DNA of 64,000 bases from Terriglobus roseus DSM 18391 (GTDB lineage Bacteria; Acidobacteriota; Terriglobia; Terriglobales; Acidobacteriaceae): positions 3,100,001 to 3,164,000 of the forward strand of contig NC_018014.1 of the NCBI RefSeq assembly GCF_000265425.1, given 5' to 3'. Positions 35,763 to 45,591 of the stretch are shown one piece after another. A program made the translations under genes and the position numbers. The notes under the pieces were generated by a model that did not search any database, was not told where the DNA came from, and worked only from the letters and a program-made list of their open reading frames with translations. Numbering within the stretch: the first letter of the stretch is position 1; every line of letters starts with the position of its first letter.

Positions 35763-37151
35763 ATGAAGTCGCGATCCATCACGCGCCAGACGGTCGCGAT
35801 CGTGCTGCTTGCACAGATAACGTTCGCTCTTGTGTTGGGAGTCATCGCGATCCTGAGCGAACGCAATACCCGGCTGCGGGCCCTGGACCAGCAGATCGCG
35901 GGACGCCTGGATTCGCTGTTGGGAGCGATCCAGGATGCGGAAGACCCAGAAGACAACATCACGATTGACCCCGCCGAAGTCGACATCATGCGCGAGGATC
36001 GCTACGCCGTGTACTCGGAGAGCGGCAAGCTGATTGGTCGATCTGCCGATCACGAACCGGCACTTCCCGCACAGGGCGAGATGGGTCTCAGCAGACACCG
36101 GATCGATCGTTTGCAGTATCACGTGCTTCGGCGGAACGCGTTACGCATCATCGACCGCGCAGAGAACCATGGCATAGGACTTCGACGCCCAGTAGTGATT
36201 GTGTACGCATCACCCGAGAACCATGTGCTGCACGAGGTGTTTGAGGCGGTGGGTCGGCTGCTGGTTGCGATCGTTCTGGTGTCGGCCGCCGCAGCCTTTG
36301 TTACTGCATCGCTCGTTCGTAAGACGTTGCAACCGATTCGCGATCTGTCACTGGCGGCGCAGAGCGTGTCGTCCACTTCCCTGCAGTTCGATTCGCCACA
36401 CAGTGCGATGCAGGTGGATGAGTTGCGACCACTGGCCACGACGCTGTCTGCATTGATCGATGAACTGCGCGAGGCCTTTGCCAAGGAACAACGCTTTGTG
36501 GGCGATGCTGCGCATGAATTGAAGACAGCCGTCGCCGTGGTGCGGTCGGCGGTCCAGGTGCTGATGCTGCGACGCCGCACCGAGCAGGAGTACGTCGCTG
36601 GGTTGGATCAGCTATTGCAGGACAATGATCGCGTCGAGGCGCTAGTGGCAAGCATGCTCGATTTGGCTCGCTTCGAGCAGGCTCCGAATGGGAAGGCGCC
36701 TTTACTGGATCTTGCGGACGCGGCACGGGAGGCCTGCGCGACGATGGAGTCGATCGCCGAGACGCACGGTGTGCGGCTCGTCGTAGAAGATGAAGCGTAT
36801 GCGACAACGCATCTGTCGATGGATCGGGTTCAGACTCTGCTGACCAATCTCCTTTCAAACGCCATCCGTCACAGTTCGCCAGGAGGAACGGTGACTGTAG
36901 CGACGAAGCTTCAGGACGGCCATGCGGTGATCGAGGTAATCGACGAAGGCAGTGGTATTCCCGCGCACGCGTTGCCGCATGTCTTCGATCGTTTCTATCG
37001 CGCCGATCCGTCACGATCGCGCGCCTCCGGAGGAACCGGTCTTGGACTGGCAATCTGCAAGTCAATCGTAGAGTCTGCGGGGGGCAGGATCGACATCACC
37101 AGCACCGTTGGTAAGGGCACGCGCGTAAGGGCTCTCTTCATCACCGCTTAA
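35763..37151 (+). CDS. sensor histidine kinase
   Basis: 462 residues. Two membrane helices (about 9-31 and 162-184) bracket a periplasmic sensor of roughly 130 residues with no family I recognise. A HAMP-like linker follows, then HisKA with phospho-acceptor His251 (GDAAHELKTAVAV) and an HATPase_c domain with LLSNAIRHSS (N box), VIDEGSGIP (G1) and GGTGLGLAI (G2). It is translated right after the cognate response regulator. The sensor rich in Asp/Glu (EDPEDNITIDPAEVD) could bind cations, but this is speculation. It shares no neighbour with the Kdp system to the right and is unrelated to that split kinase. Confidence 0.92.
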   Translation: MKSRSITRQTVAIVLLAQITFALVLGVIAILSERNTRLRALDQQIAGRLDSLLGAIQDAEDPEDNITIDPAEVDIMREDRYAVYSESGKLIGRSADHEPALPAQGEMGLSRHRIDRLQYHVLRRNALRIIDRAENHGIGLRRPVVIVYASPENHVLHEVFEAVGRLLVAIVLVSAAAAFVTASLVRKTLQPIRDLSLAAQSVSSTSLQFDSPHSAMQVDELRPLATTLSALIDELREAFAKEQRFVGDAAHELKTAVAVVRSAVQVLMLRRRTEQEYVAGLDQLLQDNDRVEALVASMLDLARFEQAPNGKAPLLDLADAAREACATMESIAETHGVRLVVEDEAYATTHLSMDRVQTLLTNLLSNAIRHSSPGGTVTVATKLQDGHAVIEVIDEGSGIPAHALPHVFDRFYRADPSRSRASGGTGLGLAICKSIVESAGGRIDITSTVGKGTRVRALFITA

Positions 37152-37206
37152 GCGGTGGTCGCGACACTGAGGTGCCGGCCGTCATGATGGCCGCAGGGTG
37201 GATGCG

Positions 37207-38208
37207 ATGAAGCGATATGCGACGTCTCTGGCAGCAATGTGCTGCCTGGTTGCGATGAGTTCGATGGCCCAGACTCCGTACAAGGTAGTGGCCCAGTGGA
37301 AGATTGGCGGCACCGGCGGATGGGATTATCTGCTTGCAGATGGCCCAGCCCACCGGCTTTACATTACGCACAACAGCCGTGTCGAAGTGGTGGATACCGC
37401 AACGGGCAAGCCCGTCGGTGCAGTGACGGGACTGAAGAGTACGCACGGCATCGCGCTCGATCCGGATGGCAAAACCGGCTACATCAGCGATGGTGCGGGA
37501 AACGCGGTCGTCATCTTTGATCGCACGTCGCTCGCAATACTGGCAACCATTCCGGCGGGAACGAACCCAGACGGCATTGCGTATGAGCCGACCACGAAGA
37601 CGGTCTGGGCCTTCAATGGCCGCAGCAACAATATCTCGGTGATCGATCCTGCGAAGAAGACGGTCCTCGCGACCATCGCGCTGCCGGGCAAGCCTGAGTT
37701 TCCGCAGGTCGATGGCAAGGGTGCCGTCTTCGTGAACATCGAGGACAAGAACAGCATCGTCAAGCTGGATGCGTCAGCGAAAAAGGCCGTAGAGACATGG
37801 TCGCTGCCGGGTTGTGAATCGCCGTCCGGCATGGCCATGGACACGACGCATGGCCATCTTTTCTCCGTATGCGACGGAGACAAGATGGCTGTGACCGACG
37901 CCAAAACCGGCAAGCAGATTGCGCTGGCGTCGATCGGCGCGGGACCGGATGCTGCCGGATACGACGCAAAGAATCAGCTCGCATTTTCTTCGAATGGAGA
38001 GACCGGAACTCTCTCCGTCGTCGACGCTGCGCATGGCTACAAGACCGTGCAGACGCTGGCGACGAAGAAGGGAGCACGCACGATGGCCTACGACGCTGCG
38101 ACCAACAGGATCTACCTGATGACAGCGGAGTACGGCGCACCGGCCGCCGGATCGAAGAGGCCTTCCGTTCTACCGGACACTGCCACAGTGCTTGTCGTGG
38201 GCAAGTAG
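37207..38208 (+). CDS. exported YVTN/YncE-type beta-propeller protein
   Basis: 333 residues from the ATG at 37207, chosen for the AGGGTGG ribosome site and the following signal peptide (LAAMCCLVAMSSMAQ). Repeated blades with YITHNSRVEVVDTATGKPVG and PDGIAYEP or AVVIFDRTS-like spacing indicate a seven-bladed NHL/YVTN propeller related to YncE. Such proteins are periplasmic and bind DNA or other ligands weakly; the true role is unclear. It follows the two-component genes by 55 bases on the same strand and ends at a strong bidirectional terminator before the convergent RND operon, so it may be part of, or controlled by, the two-component system. Confidence 0.85.
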   Translation: MKRYATSLAAMCCLVAMSSMAQTPYKVVAQWKIGGTGGWDYLLADGPAHRLYITHNSRVEVVDTATGKPVGAVTGLKSTHGIALDPDGKTGYISDGAGNAVVIFDRTSLAILATIPAGTNPDGIAYEPTTKTVWAFNGRSNNISVIDPAKKTVLATIALPGKPEFPQVDGKGAVFVNIEDKNSIVKLDASAKKAVETWSLPGCESPSGMAMDTTHGHLFSVCDGDKMAVTDAKTGKQIALASIGAGPDAAGYDAKNQLAFSSNGETGTLSVVDAAHGYKTVQTLATKKGARTMAYDAATNRIYLMTAEYGAPAAGSKRPSVLPDTATVLVVGK

Positions 38209-38224
38209 TTTCTCGCATAAGACA

Positions 38225-38265
38225 AAGAGGAGGAGGCTCGCACGAGCCTCCTCCTCTTCTTGTTT
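38225..38265. terminator. bidirectional terminator between YVTN and RND genes
   Basis: AAGAGGAGGAGGCTCG (38225-38240) and CGAGCCTCCTCCTCTT (38243-38258) form a perfect 16-bp stem with a two-base spacer, which becomes a short loop in RNA. CTTGTTT follows on the plus strand and TTTGTCTTA on the minus strand. It lies between two convergent stop codons (38208 and 38272) and can serve both. Confidence 0.9.
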
Positions 38266-38271
38266 GCAGTA

Positions 38272-41200
38272 CTAAGCCGTGATGGCGTCATCGTGCGAGG
38301 ACCGCGTGAGTCCGTAGTAAATCAGCGGCGTGACGATGAGGCTAAGTAGCATGGAGATGGCAATGCCGCCGATCACAGCAATGGCAAGCGGCTGTAGCAT
38401 CTGCGAGCCCGCGCCGATTGCCAACGCAAGTGGCAGCATACCCGTCACAGCGGCGAGTGCCGTCATCAGAATGGGCCTCAACCGCCGCTGCGCAGACATC
38501 TTCATCGCATCAAGCGCGGACATACCCTCCGCGCGAAATCTTTCGTCTGCGTCCAGCAGCAGGATGCCATTCTTCGCAACAATACCAATCACCATGATGA
38601 GTCCCATGAACGAAGCCACGTTGAAGGCAGTGCCCGTCACGAGCAATGCTCCCACAACACCTGCAATCGATAGCACTGAGGACGACAGGATAGCGATCGG
38701 TGCAGCAAAGTTCCGGAACTCTGTAAGCAGCACACCAAAGACAAGAATCAGAGCAAGCAGCAACACACGCACAAGCTCGCCGAAGGACTTCTGCTGCTCC
38801 TCATAGGTGCCACCATATTCCACGCGCACGCTCGGCGGGATATGCATCGCCTGCACCCGCGCCTGAACAGCCTTCACGGCCGTCCCAAGATCCGTGCCCT
38901 CAAGCTGTGCCGTGACAGTCACCAGGCGCTGCAGATTCTCACGCTTGATCTCGTTCTGCGGCGGCAGCTGCGTAATCTCAGCCAATGATCCAAGCGACGC
39001 CGTCCGACCTGATGCCGAGTTGAAGACGGTGTCACGAATCGTATCCAGGTCTCGCCGCGTTGCATCGCCAAGCCGTACGCGCACAGTATAAGGACGCCCA
39101 TTCGCGATGACCGGATCGTTCACAGTGACGCCGTCCAGAATGGACGTCGCATCCTCCGCGGCCTCCTGCGGTGTGAAGCCAAGCCGTGCAGCCAGCTGCG
39201 GGTCTACCTGGAAGTTAGTGGCCGGCCCACTAATGGTGTTGTCGATGCCGTTCTCGATGCTGACGACACCTTTCACCTTGCCAATCTCATCCGCGATGCG
39301 CGGAGCAAGTTCGCTCAGCAGCGCAAAGTCCTGGCTGAAGAGCTTGATCTGGATTGGCTCCGGCGCATTGGAGAGATCGTTGATGTTGTCCTGCAACACC
39401 TGGATATACTCCGTGTCGAGCTGCGGCTCGGCCGCCTTCACCTTCGCGCGAACCTCCGCGATCACCTCATCGATCGCGCGGTCACGCTTCCCTTTCAGCT
39501 TGACCGTCATGTCGCCCGTATTGGCTTCGGTCACAGCAGCGAGTCCCATCTGCAGACCCGTGCGGCGACTGACACTTTCCACCTCAGGTGTCTTTTTCAG
39601 AATCTGTTCGACGCGCGCCAGTACATCGCTCGTGGACTGTAGCGAACTGCCCGCAGGCATGATGTAGTCGATGATGAAGCCGCCCTCATCCATCTCCGGC
39701 AGCAGGTCCGAGCCAAGCGAGCGATATGCCAACAGCGTGCCGACAACAAGCACAGCGCACACACCGACGAGCGCCCAGGGCCGTGCCAACGAAAAGTCCA
39801 GAGCACGATGATGCCAACGCATCACACGCCCCAACACCTTGCCCGGTTCGCTTTGATGAGGAGCGCTATCGCCATCCGGTGCATGCTTCAACAGCAGCAG
39901 CGCAAGGCCCGGCGTAAAGCTGACTGCGAGTACCAACGATGTCAGCAGTGACACCGTCATGGTCGTCGCAAGTGCGCGAAAGAAGCTACCCGTAACTCCG
40001 GTAACTGCAACCAGTGGCAGAAACACCACGACCGGCGTGATCGTCGAACCGATCAGCGGCACTGCAATCTCTTTCAGTGCGAGCCGCACAGCATCCAGGC
40101 GCGACTGTCCGCTATCTCGATGGAGAACAATGTTTTCGACAACAACGATCGCATCGTCGATAACAAGACCGATCGCAGCGGCAAGACCACCCAGCGTCAT
40201 CAGGTTGAAACTCTCGCCGATCAACCAGAGCGCAAGCACCGTCGCAGCAACAGTAACGGGGATCACGAGTCCTGCGATAAGCGATGACCGCCAGTCCCGC
40301 AGGAACAAATAGAGGATGATGCAGGCGAGTACGAGACCGATGAGGATCGCGTCACGCACACTACTGATACTCTCGCGAACGATCTGCGATTGATCGTAAT
40401 AAGGCTTGAGAAGAACGCCCTTAGGCAGCTTCGTCGTTAAATCTGCAACCACAGCGCCAACACCGTCGGCCACTGCAACCGTGTTACTGCTGGGCTGGCG
40501 TGTAATGTTCAGGAGCACCGCCGGCTGGTCGTCCGCAGTGACCGCCGTGTAAACAGGCATGGTCGCTTGAATGACGTCCGCAACATCGCCAATGCGCACC
40601 GGCGCGCCACTGCTCGTGGTCTTTACAGAGAGCTGCTTCAGACCATCGATATCATGCGCTTGCGCTCCTACCAGAGCGAGGATCAGTTGGTGATCCTGCT
40701 GATACAGTCCCGGCGAGTCAATGATGTTCGACGTCTGGATCGCGTTGGTCAGGTCCAGGATCGTGACGCCCGCGGCCTGCAGCTTCGCCATGTTCGGAAC
40801 TACGTGAAACTCCGGCACCTGTCCGCCTTGAATGGTGACCGTACTGACACCGCTCACCCTATTGAGCGGCGGCTTCAGCGTGTACTGCGCCAGCTCCCAT
40901 AGCTGCGACTGCGACAGCGTATTCGATGTCAGCGAGTAACCAAGGATGGGAAAGGTCGCGAAGGTCAGGCGGTTCGTCGTGAGCTTCGCCGTAGTCGGCA
41001 ACGTCTGCTGCACTTTGCTGAGTGCTGAGTCGACAAGCTGCAGCGTGCGAAACATGTCGACGGACCAATCAAAGAAGAGACTGACCTCTGCAGATCCACG
41101 GCTCGTTGTGGAACGCACCGTCATCAGGCCGGGAACGCTGTTCACAGCGTCTTCAATCGGCTTGGTGATAGTGACCTGCATCTGCCCGACCGGCATGACG

Positions 41201-41370
41201 CCGTTGTCCACGCCGATCACTACGCGCGGAAAGTTTGTCTCCGGAAATACGGCGATGGGCGTGCGAAAGAACGCATAGATTCCCGCGATCGTCAGCACGA
41301 CCGCGAGGAATAACACAGTACGCACCGACCGCGCCAGCCAGTACTGATCCGACTCGCGTGCGGCAGCCAT
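38272..41370 (-). CDS. RND efflux pump inner-membrane permease (HAE-1/AcrB-type)
   Basis: 1,032 residues, the normal RND length, with twelve predicted helices and two large periplasmic loops. The proton-relay helix near residue 400 reads GLVIDDAIVVVENI, that is the Asp-Asp pair of drug exporters and not the DGAVV pattern of metal exporters such as CzcA. The N-terminal half has VFPETNFPRVVIGV and TKPIEDAVNSVPG, and the C-terminal half ends with SMLLSLIVTPLIYYGL. It would pump lipophilic or drug-like compounds as a trimer with the adaptor and TolC encoded just upstream. Its ATG shares one base with the stop of the adaptor gene (TGATG), so the two are translationally coupled. Substrate range not predictable. 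Confidence 0.94.
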   Translation of the reverse strand: MAAARESDQYWLARSVRTVLFLAVVLTIAGIYAFFRTPIAVFPETNFPRVVIGVDNGVMPVGQMQVTITKPIEDAVNSVPGLMTVRSTTSRGSAEVSLFFDWSVDMFRTLQLVDSALSKVQQTLPTTAKLTTNRLTFATFPILGYSLTSNTLSQSQLWELAQYTLKPPLNRVSGVSTVTIQGGQVPEFHVVPNMAKLQAAGVTILDLTNAIQTSNIIDSPGLYQQDHQLILALVGAQAHDIDGLKQLSVKTTSSGAPVRIGDVADVIQATMPVYTAVTADDQPAVLLNITRQPSSNTVAVADGVGAVVADLTTKLPKGVLLKPYYDQSQIVRESISSVRDAILIGLVLACIILYLFLRDWRSSLIAGLVIPVTVAATVLALWLIGESFNLMTLGGLAAAIGLVIDDAIVVVENIVLHRDSGQSRLDAVRLALKEIAVPLIGSTITPVVVFLPLVAVTGVTGSFFRALATTMTVSLLTSLVLAVSFTPGLALLLLKHAPDGDSAPHQSEPGKVLGRVMRWHHRALDFSLARPWALVGVCAVLVVGTLLAYRSLGSDLLPEMDEGGFIIDYIMPAGSSLQSTSDVLARVEQILKKTPEVESVSRRTGLQMGLAAVTEANTGDMTVKLKGKRDRAIDEVIAEVRAKVKAAEPQLDTEYIQVLQDNINDLSNAPEPIQIKLFSQDFALLSELAPRIADEIGKVKGVVSIENGIDNTISGPATNFQVDPQLAARLGFTPQEAAEDATSILDGVTVNDPVIANGRPYTVRVRLGDATRRDLDTIRDTVFNSASGRTASLGSLAEITQLPPQNEIKRENLQRLVTVTAQLEGTDLGTAVKAVQARVQAMHIPPSVRVEYGGTYEEQQKSFGELVRVLLLALILVFGVLLTEFRNFAAPIAILSSSVLSIAGVVGALLVTGTAFNVASFMGLIMVIGIVAKNGILLLDADERFRAEGMSALDAMKMSAQRRLRPILMTALAAVTGMLPLALAIGAGSQMLQPLAIAVIGGIAISMLLSLIVTPLIYYGLTRSSHDDAITA

Positions 41371-42668
41371 CAGTCCTTGCCCTCGGCTGCCTTGCCTGCG
41401 GCGGGTTTGTCGTCGTCCGCTTCGCCGGGCTTGCCGACCTTCACCTTTGTGCCATCATCCAGACCGTAGCCGCCTTCCGTGATGACGTTATCGGTGGGTG
41501 ACAACCCCGACAGTATCTGCACGCTCTCTGGCGTGCGGATGCCGACCTTCACCGGCTTCTTGTGCGCAGCACCATCCGCGCCGATCACGACGACAGCCGT
41601 GCTGCCGTCGGCAGCAGGAACGATGGCTGCGAGAGGAATCTGGAGTGCGTTGTTGACGGTCGTTCCGGTCAGCGTCGCATGAACGGGAGTGCCTACCTTC
41701 AGTGTGCCGCTCGTATTGCTGACCCTGACCCAAACTTCGACAGTCGTGGATCCCGTATCCAGAGCGGGACTCAGAAATGAAACCGTTCCTTCGAGCGGAT
41801 CGTCCACGCCGGGAATCTTGACCTCAGCCTTGTCGCCCACGTGCAGCTTCTGAGCGCTGGGTTGCGCCAGATGCAGCTTTGCAAGGAGCGATGACGTGTC
41901 CATCACGGTGACCACGGTTGTGCCTGACTGTGCTGTTTCCCCGGGGAACAATGGTCGATCCGTGACGACACCGCTGATCGGACTCCGCAACTGCGCGTAA
42001 CTCACCTGCGCCTCGGCACTAAGTAACTTGCCGCGGGCCGACGTAAGCTGTCCCTCGGCAGTCTGCTTGGACGTTGCGCGCGTCGTCGACATCACACTAT
42101 CCAAATGTCTTACGGCAATGTCGTACGTAGCCTCTGCCTGCACGGCGGTCGCGTAGGCGGTGTCCGCATCGCGTCCCGACAGAGCTCCCTCTTGAAACAA
42201 CTTCCTGCGTTCGTCCGCAGTCCGCTTGGCAACGTCGCGCGCAGCCTTCGCCTGCATGACATCGACCTCTGCCTTTTTCACATCCTCTGGGATGGAGGCG
42301 TTTACAGCGGTGGTCAGCGCAGCGTTCGCGGTGGTGACTGAACCGCGGCTATCCGCAGCAGCACCTCGCAGGTCGCGATCATCCAACGCGACAAGTAACT
42401 GGCCCTGCTTCACGCGCTGGCCACGCTCTACGTACTCATGCAGGATGGGCGCGCTGATGCGGGGCGCGATCGCTGCTTGGGAGAGTGGCGCAAGGATCGC
42501 GTCAGCCGCGATCTCCTCCGAAATAGAACCGGTCGTTGGATGTGCAGCCTGCACCGTGACGACGGGTGCCTCGGCCTCCTGATCCTTGCTCTTGCAAGCG
42601 GTGGTCGCAATCAGCGCCAGTGACAGCAGAGCAACAAAGTTCTTGCGGGAGCTACGTTCAACGTTCAT
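41370..42668 (-). CDS. RND efflux periplasmic adaptor (membrane fusion protein), probable lipoprotein
   Basis: 432 residues. The N-terminus has a hydrophobic segment ending at ATTAC, with Cys25 as likely lipid anchor (the residue at -3 is Thr, which is unusual). The hybrid barrel-sandwich lipoyl-like half motif (VVTVQAAHPTTGSISEEI and VKQGQLLVALDDRDLR) is followed by a long alpha-hairpin (about 90-190) and the second lipoyl half (YAQLRSPISGVVTDRPLFPGE), then beta-barrel and membrane-proximal domains. A Lys/Asp-rich tail (GEADDDKPAAGK) ends the protein. It bridges the RND permease and TolC. It overlaps both neighbours: ATGA with the tolC-like gene, TGATG with the permease gene. Confidence 0.92.
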   Translation of the reverse strand: MNVERSSRKNFVALLSLALIATTACKSKDQEAEAPVVTVQAAHPTTGSISEEIAADAILAPLSQAAIAPRISAPILHEYVERGQRVKQGQLLVALDDRDLRGAAADSRGSVTTANAALTTAVNASIPEDVKKAEVDVMQAKAARDVAKRTADERRKLFQEGALSGRDADTAYATAVQAEATYDIAVRHLDSVMSTTRATSKQTAEGQLTSARGKLLSAEAQVSYAQLRSPISGVVTDRPLFPGETAQSGTTVVTVMDTSSLLAKLHLAQPSAQKLHVGDKAEVKIPGVDDPLEGTVSFLSPALDTGSTTVEVWVRVSNTSGTLKVGTPVHATLTGTTVNNALQIPLAAIVPAADGSTAVVVIGADGAAHKKPVKVGIRTPESVQILSGLSPTDNVITEGGYGLDDGTKVKVGKPGEADDDKPAAGKAAEGKD

Positions 42669-44014
42669 GGGAGCCTTCCCGTCAGGGTTTGCAGTTGCGC
42701 GCGTGCCAGTTGATAGCGCAGTTGCCCGTCAACCTGTGCTGTCTCCGCATTGATGACGGCGGCTTGTGCGTCCACCACTTCCAGCGCGGTGCTTTCGCCA
42801 TCGACGTAGCGAAGGTTCGTCAGGCGAAGGCTCTCGCGTGCCGTGATCACGCTGGCATCGAGCGAGCGCAGTTGTTGCGCGGCCAGGTCGGCCTCGGCGT
42901 AGAACTCTTCCAGGTTCGCAAGTAAACGACGTTGTGCTGCGGTGAGGACGACACGGGCAGCTCCGGCGCGTAGCTTGCTTGCCCTGATCCTGCGTTCCGT
43001 TGCGAGCCAATCCCATACGGGAATATCCAGCGTTGCGCTCATCGCGTAACCAAGATTGCGGATACCGTCGGGACCGTTCACGCCAAAGTTTGTCGCGTCG
43101 ATGCCGTAGGTGTAATTGAGCGCGAGATCCGGCGTGAGCGCTGCCTTCGACGCAAACGTATCTGCCTGCGCCACCTGCAGACCGGCAATTGCGCTGCGGA
43201 TCTCCGGATTATTCTGCTTCGCCAGACTGTCGATGCCGGGTCGGTCCGGCAACGGTGGTGGGATCGCCGGGATGTCGAGCGTGTACGGCGTGGATGGGTC
43301 CGGGTACAGCAGCACGCCTAGTTCAAGCCGCGCTTTGGTGGCGGCCAGCTTCGCGTCGGCCAGATCTCGCTCACGTTGCTGCTGTTGAAGCTGCGCCTTC
43401 AGAACGTCAGCGTGCGCAACTTCGCGGGCCTGTTCGCGCTTCTGCGTGATGTCGAGAAAGTGGTTGGCTTCGTTCAAAGCCTCAGCGGCTACGGTGGCCT
43501 TTTGCCCGGCGCCCTGTGAGCCGTAGAAGAGATTTGTCACCGCCACCACAAGGCCACGGCGAGCGACCTCCGCTTCGGCCTCCGCACGCAGTGCGCTGGC
43601 AGTTGCAGAGCGTATTGCTGCGATCTGGCCAAGGCCAATACGCTCATCGACTACGCCCTGGCTGGCATACTCGCGGATGGCGTTGTTCGCGATGAAGAGG
43701 GGCGAAGCATCGCCGGTGACCTGACCGATCCTACTTGCGGCCACACCGTTGGGCTGCGTGTAGACCGCCTGATTGTGATACGTGACCGTCGGCAGCAAGG
43801 CTGTCTTTGCGTTGGTACGCTCGAGAGCCAGCGCACCGCGTTCTGCGACGGCAGCGGCGTACTGTGGCTCATTCGCCTGCACCATGGTGATTGCCTGCTC
43901 AAGTGACAAAGCAGAAGTCTGGGCCGCTGGCGTTGCTATCGGAGCAGAAGTAGCGGTCTGACAGGGCGCGCTCATGGCGCACAGCAACATCCACCAGATG
44001 CATCCAGTCCGCAT
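42665..44014 (-). CDS. TolC-family outer membrane efflux protein
   Basis: 449 residues. A signal peptide (cut near MSAPCQTA or shortly after) precedes two homologous OEP repeats with long coiled-coil stretches: LSLEQAITMVQANEPQYAAA and VAEALNEANHFLDITQKREQ, then DSLAKQNNPEIRSAIAGLQV and RLTNLRYVDGESTALEV. It would form the trimeric outer-membrane duct of the pump. It is the first gene of the operon TolC-adaptor-permease, all overlapping, transcribed from about 44040 downward. Upstream is a TAATGC/GCATTA inverted repeat that could be the operator. In this order the outer-membrane gene precedes the adaptor, the reverse of acrAB-tolC arrangements. Confidence 0.92.
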   Translation of the reverse strand: MRTGCIWWMLLCAMSAPCQTATSAPIATPAAQTSALSLEQAITMVQANEPQYAAAVAERGALALERTNAKTALLPTVTYHNQAVYTQPNGVAASRIGQVTGDASPLFIANNAIREYASQGVVDERIGLGQIAAIRSATASALRAEAEAEVARRGLVVAVTNLFYGSQGAGQKATVAAEALNEANHFLDITQKREQAREVAHADVLKAQLQQQQRERDLADAKLAATKARLELGVLLYPDPSTPYTLDIPAIPPPLPDRPGIDSLAKQNNPEIRSAIAGLQVAQADTFASKAALTPDLALNYTYGIDATNFGVNGPDGIRNLGYAMSATLDIPVWDWLATERRIRASKLRAGAARVVLTAAQRRLLANLEEFYAEADLAAQQLRSLDASVITARESLRLTNLRYVDGESTALEVVDAQAAVINAETAQVDGQLRYQLARAQLQTLTGRLP

Positions 44015-44025
44015 GGAGCGAGCCT

Positions 44026-44042
44026 AATGCAATAAGCATTAA
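44026..44042. promoter_or_regulatory. inverted repeat, candidate operator of the RND efflux operon
   Basis: TAATGC (44026-44031), spacer AATAA, GCATTA (44037-44042). It lies 12 bp upstream of the first ATG of the efflux operon, where a repressor would block transcription. No TetR or MarR gene is adjacent. A second symmetric element, GCGTAA-T-TTACGC (44073-44085), is close by and may belong to the same control region or to the end of the porin gene. Confidence 0.45.
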
Positions 44043-44090
44043 GGTTGACTGAATATCTACGCTTAAATCCCGCGTAATTTACGCCCCGCT

Positions 44091-45536
44091 CTAGAAGTGA
44101 AAGATTAGATCGGTCGTCACGGTGAACTGGTTGGTACGTGTGCCGTTATCGTAGGCTCGCCGATCCCACGCGTGGTCGAAGCGTATCTCTGGACGCACCT
44201 GCACCGTGGTTCCCACCCAATGGCTCAGCATCAGTGTCTCTTCGCTGTAACGGGTCGCGTACCCCGTGCGCTGCCCCTTCTTGTCGTTCAAAAAGTCGGT
44301 GCGCAAGGAGACGAAATCGTGCGGCGAGAGTTGCTTGTTCAGGTAGTGAACGGCAGCCCATTCCGGGGCAAAACAGGTCTGCAGCCCCGGCCTGCAATTG
44401 GCGCCGTTTGTTCCCTTCTCCGGAACGATCGAGCCGTTCACGCTTGGCACGTCTCTCTGTGACATGGAGTACACCTCCGTTGCCATGTGCCAGGTGCTGC
44501 CAAACTTGTGATACCAGGTGGCGTCGTACATCTGAAGATTGTTAAAGGCATACTTGCCGTCGTTAATGCCGTTCGCGCAGACGTAGAAATTGTCATTGAC
44601 GCTGGTCGTCGTATAACTCACACAACCTGTAAATGCCGGCTTGGCATCAGGTGTCCACGGCGCGACATCATGACTGGCAGACAGCCCGGCCTGCACCGTC
44701 CATCGATCATTCAACTGAATAGTCGCGAGAATGCCGGTGTCCGTAAAGGGATCAACCGCGTAGAGCAGTGAGTGGCTGAACATGTAGTTGTTCGGCGTCA
44801 GCTGCGCTTCAATGCCCGGAATCGAAATATAGCGACCAGCGCGGATATTCATGCCGTGCGCGACGTGTGGAAAGTAGACGTCGACGTACTCAAGCACCGG
44901 ATCGAAGCCGTACTGCCGATTGTTCTTCAACAACTGTTGGCTGAAGTAACCCTTGTTCGTCGTGGAGCGATAGTCGGTGCCAAAGAAGCCCGTCACATGG
45001 AAACCCCAGTCGATGTGATCTCGCTGTACCGTGTCAGGCAACCGCTCTACGTAGACAACTGCCTGTCCAAGCTCCACACGATTGGAGTAGATGGCATTCG
45101 TCTGCGGATAGTTACGGTCGCGTGAGGTGGAGAGATTCGCCGTCGGCTCAATCCATCCATAGACCTTGGTGCGGCCTGTCGCGCCGTTGATCGCCGTCTG
45201 CAGCGGGTAAACGTTGCCGTCTGACTCACCAATCGTGGGCGAACCACCATAAGACCAGTCCGCGCTTGGGAACGGCGGCGAGTTGAGCGGCGACGGAACA
45301 CTGCGGCGTGGCGCTGCAGGACCACTGACTGCCGTTCCCTTCCAGTCCGTTCGATAAAAGTCGATCCACCGCCCAACGAAGCCTGGTCTGGGAGTCGGTG
45401 CGGTCGCGGTCTTCTCGACTGCAGGCGCCTCGGGCACCGACTGTGCCTTGAGTGGCGTTGCGTACAACGAGAGTGCCGCGACCATCGTCAGGACGAAGGT
45501 GGTGCAGGTATGCGCGTTCTGAATCGAATTCGTCAT
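44091..45536 (-). CDS. OmpL-like outer membrane porin (BBP2 family), paralogue 1
   Basis: 481 residues. A signal peptide (TFVLTMVAALSLYATPLKAQ) precedes a beta-barrel rich in alternating aromatic residues, ending in the outer-membrane signature DLIFHF. It is closely similar to the protein at 58952-60472, sharing YGGSP, NVYPLQTA/NVYPLMTA, RTKVYGWI/RTKIYGWI, ERLPDTVQ, YGFDPVLEY and PEIRFDHAWD/PEIRFDHSWD. Such OmpL-like barrels are general diffusion porins. Several cysteines (for example in NCRPGLQTC) may form disulfides in loops. It lies on the same strand 105 bp after lysC, and an 11-bp-spaced TAAG pair in that gap suggests K+-responsive control. It is one of two such porins at the edges of the potassium island. 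Confidence 0.85.
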   Translation of the reverse strand: MTNSIQNAHTCTTFVLTMVAALSLYATPLKAQSVPEAPAVEKTATAPTPRPGFVGRWIDFYRTDWKGTAVSGPAAPRRSVPSPLNSPPFPSADWSYGGSPTIGESDGNVYPLQTAINGATGRTKVYGWIEPTANLSTSRDRNYPQTNAIYSNRVELGQAVVYVERLPDTVQRDHIDWGFHVTGFFGTDYRSTTNKGYFSQQLLKNNRQYGFDPVLEYVDVYFPHVAHGMNIRAGRYISIPGIEAQLTPNNYMFSHSLLYAVDPFTDTGILATIQLNDRWTVQAGLSASHDVAPWTPDAKPAFTGCVSYTTTSVNDNFYVCANGINDGKYAFNNLQMYDATWYHKFGSTWHMATEVYSMSQRDVPSVNGSIVPEKGTNGANCRPGLQTCFAPEWAAVHYLNKQLSPHDFVSLRTDFLNDKKGQRTGYATRYSEETLMLSHWVGTTVQVRPEIRFDHAWDRRAYDNGTRTNQFTVTTDLIFHF

Positions 45537-45591
45537 CGGGCCCTTGAAAGCAGCGGGATCATAGGTCGTTGGATGCAGTGAGTAGCGTCAG

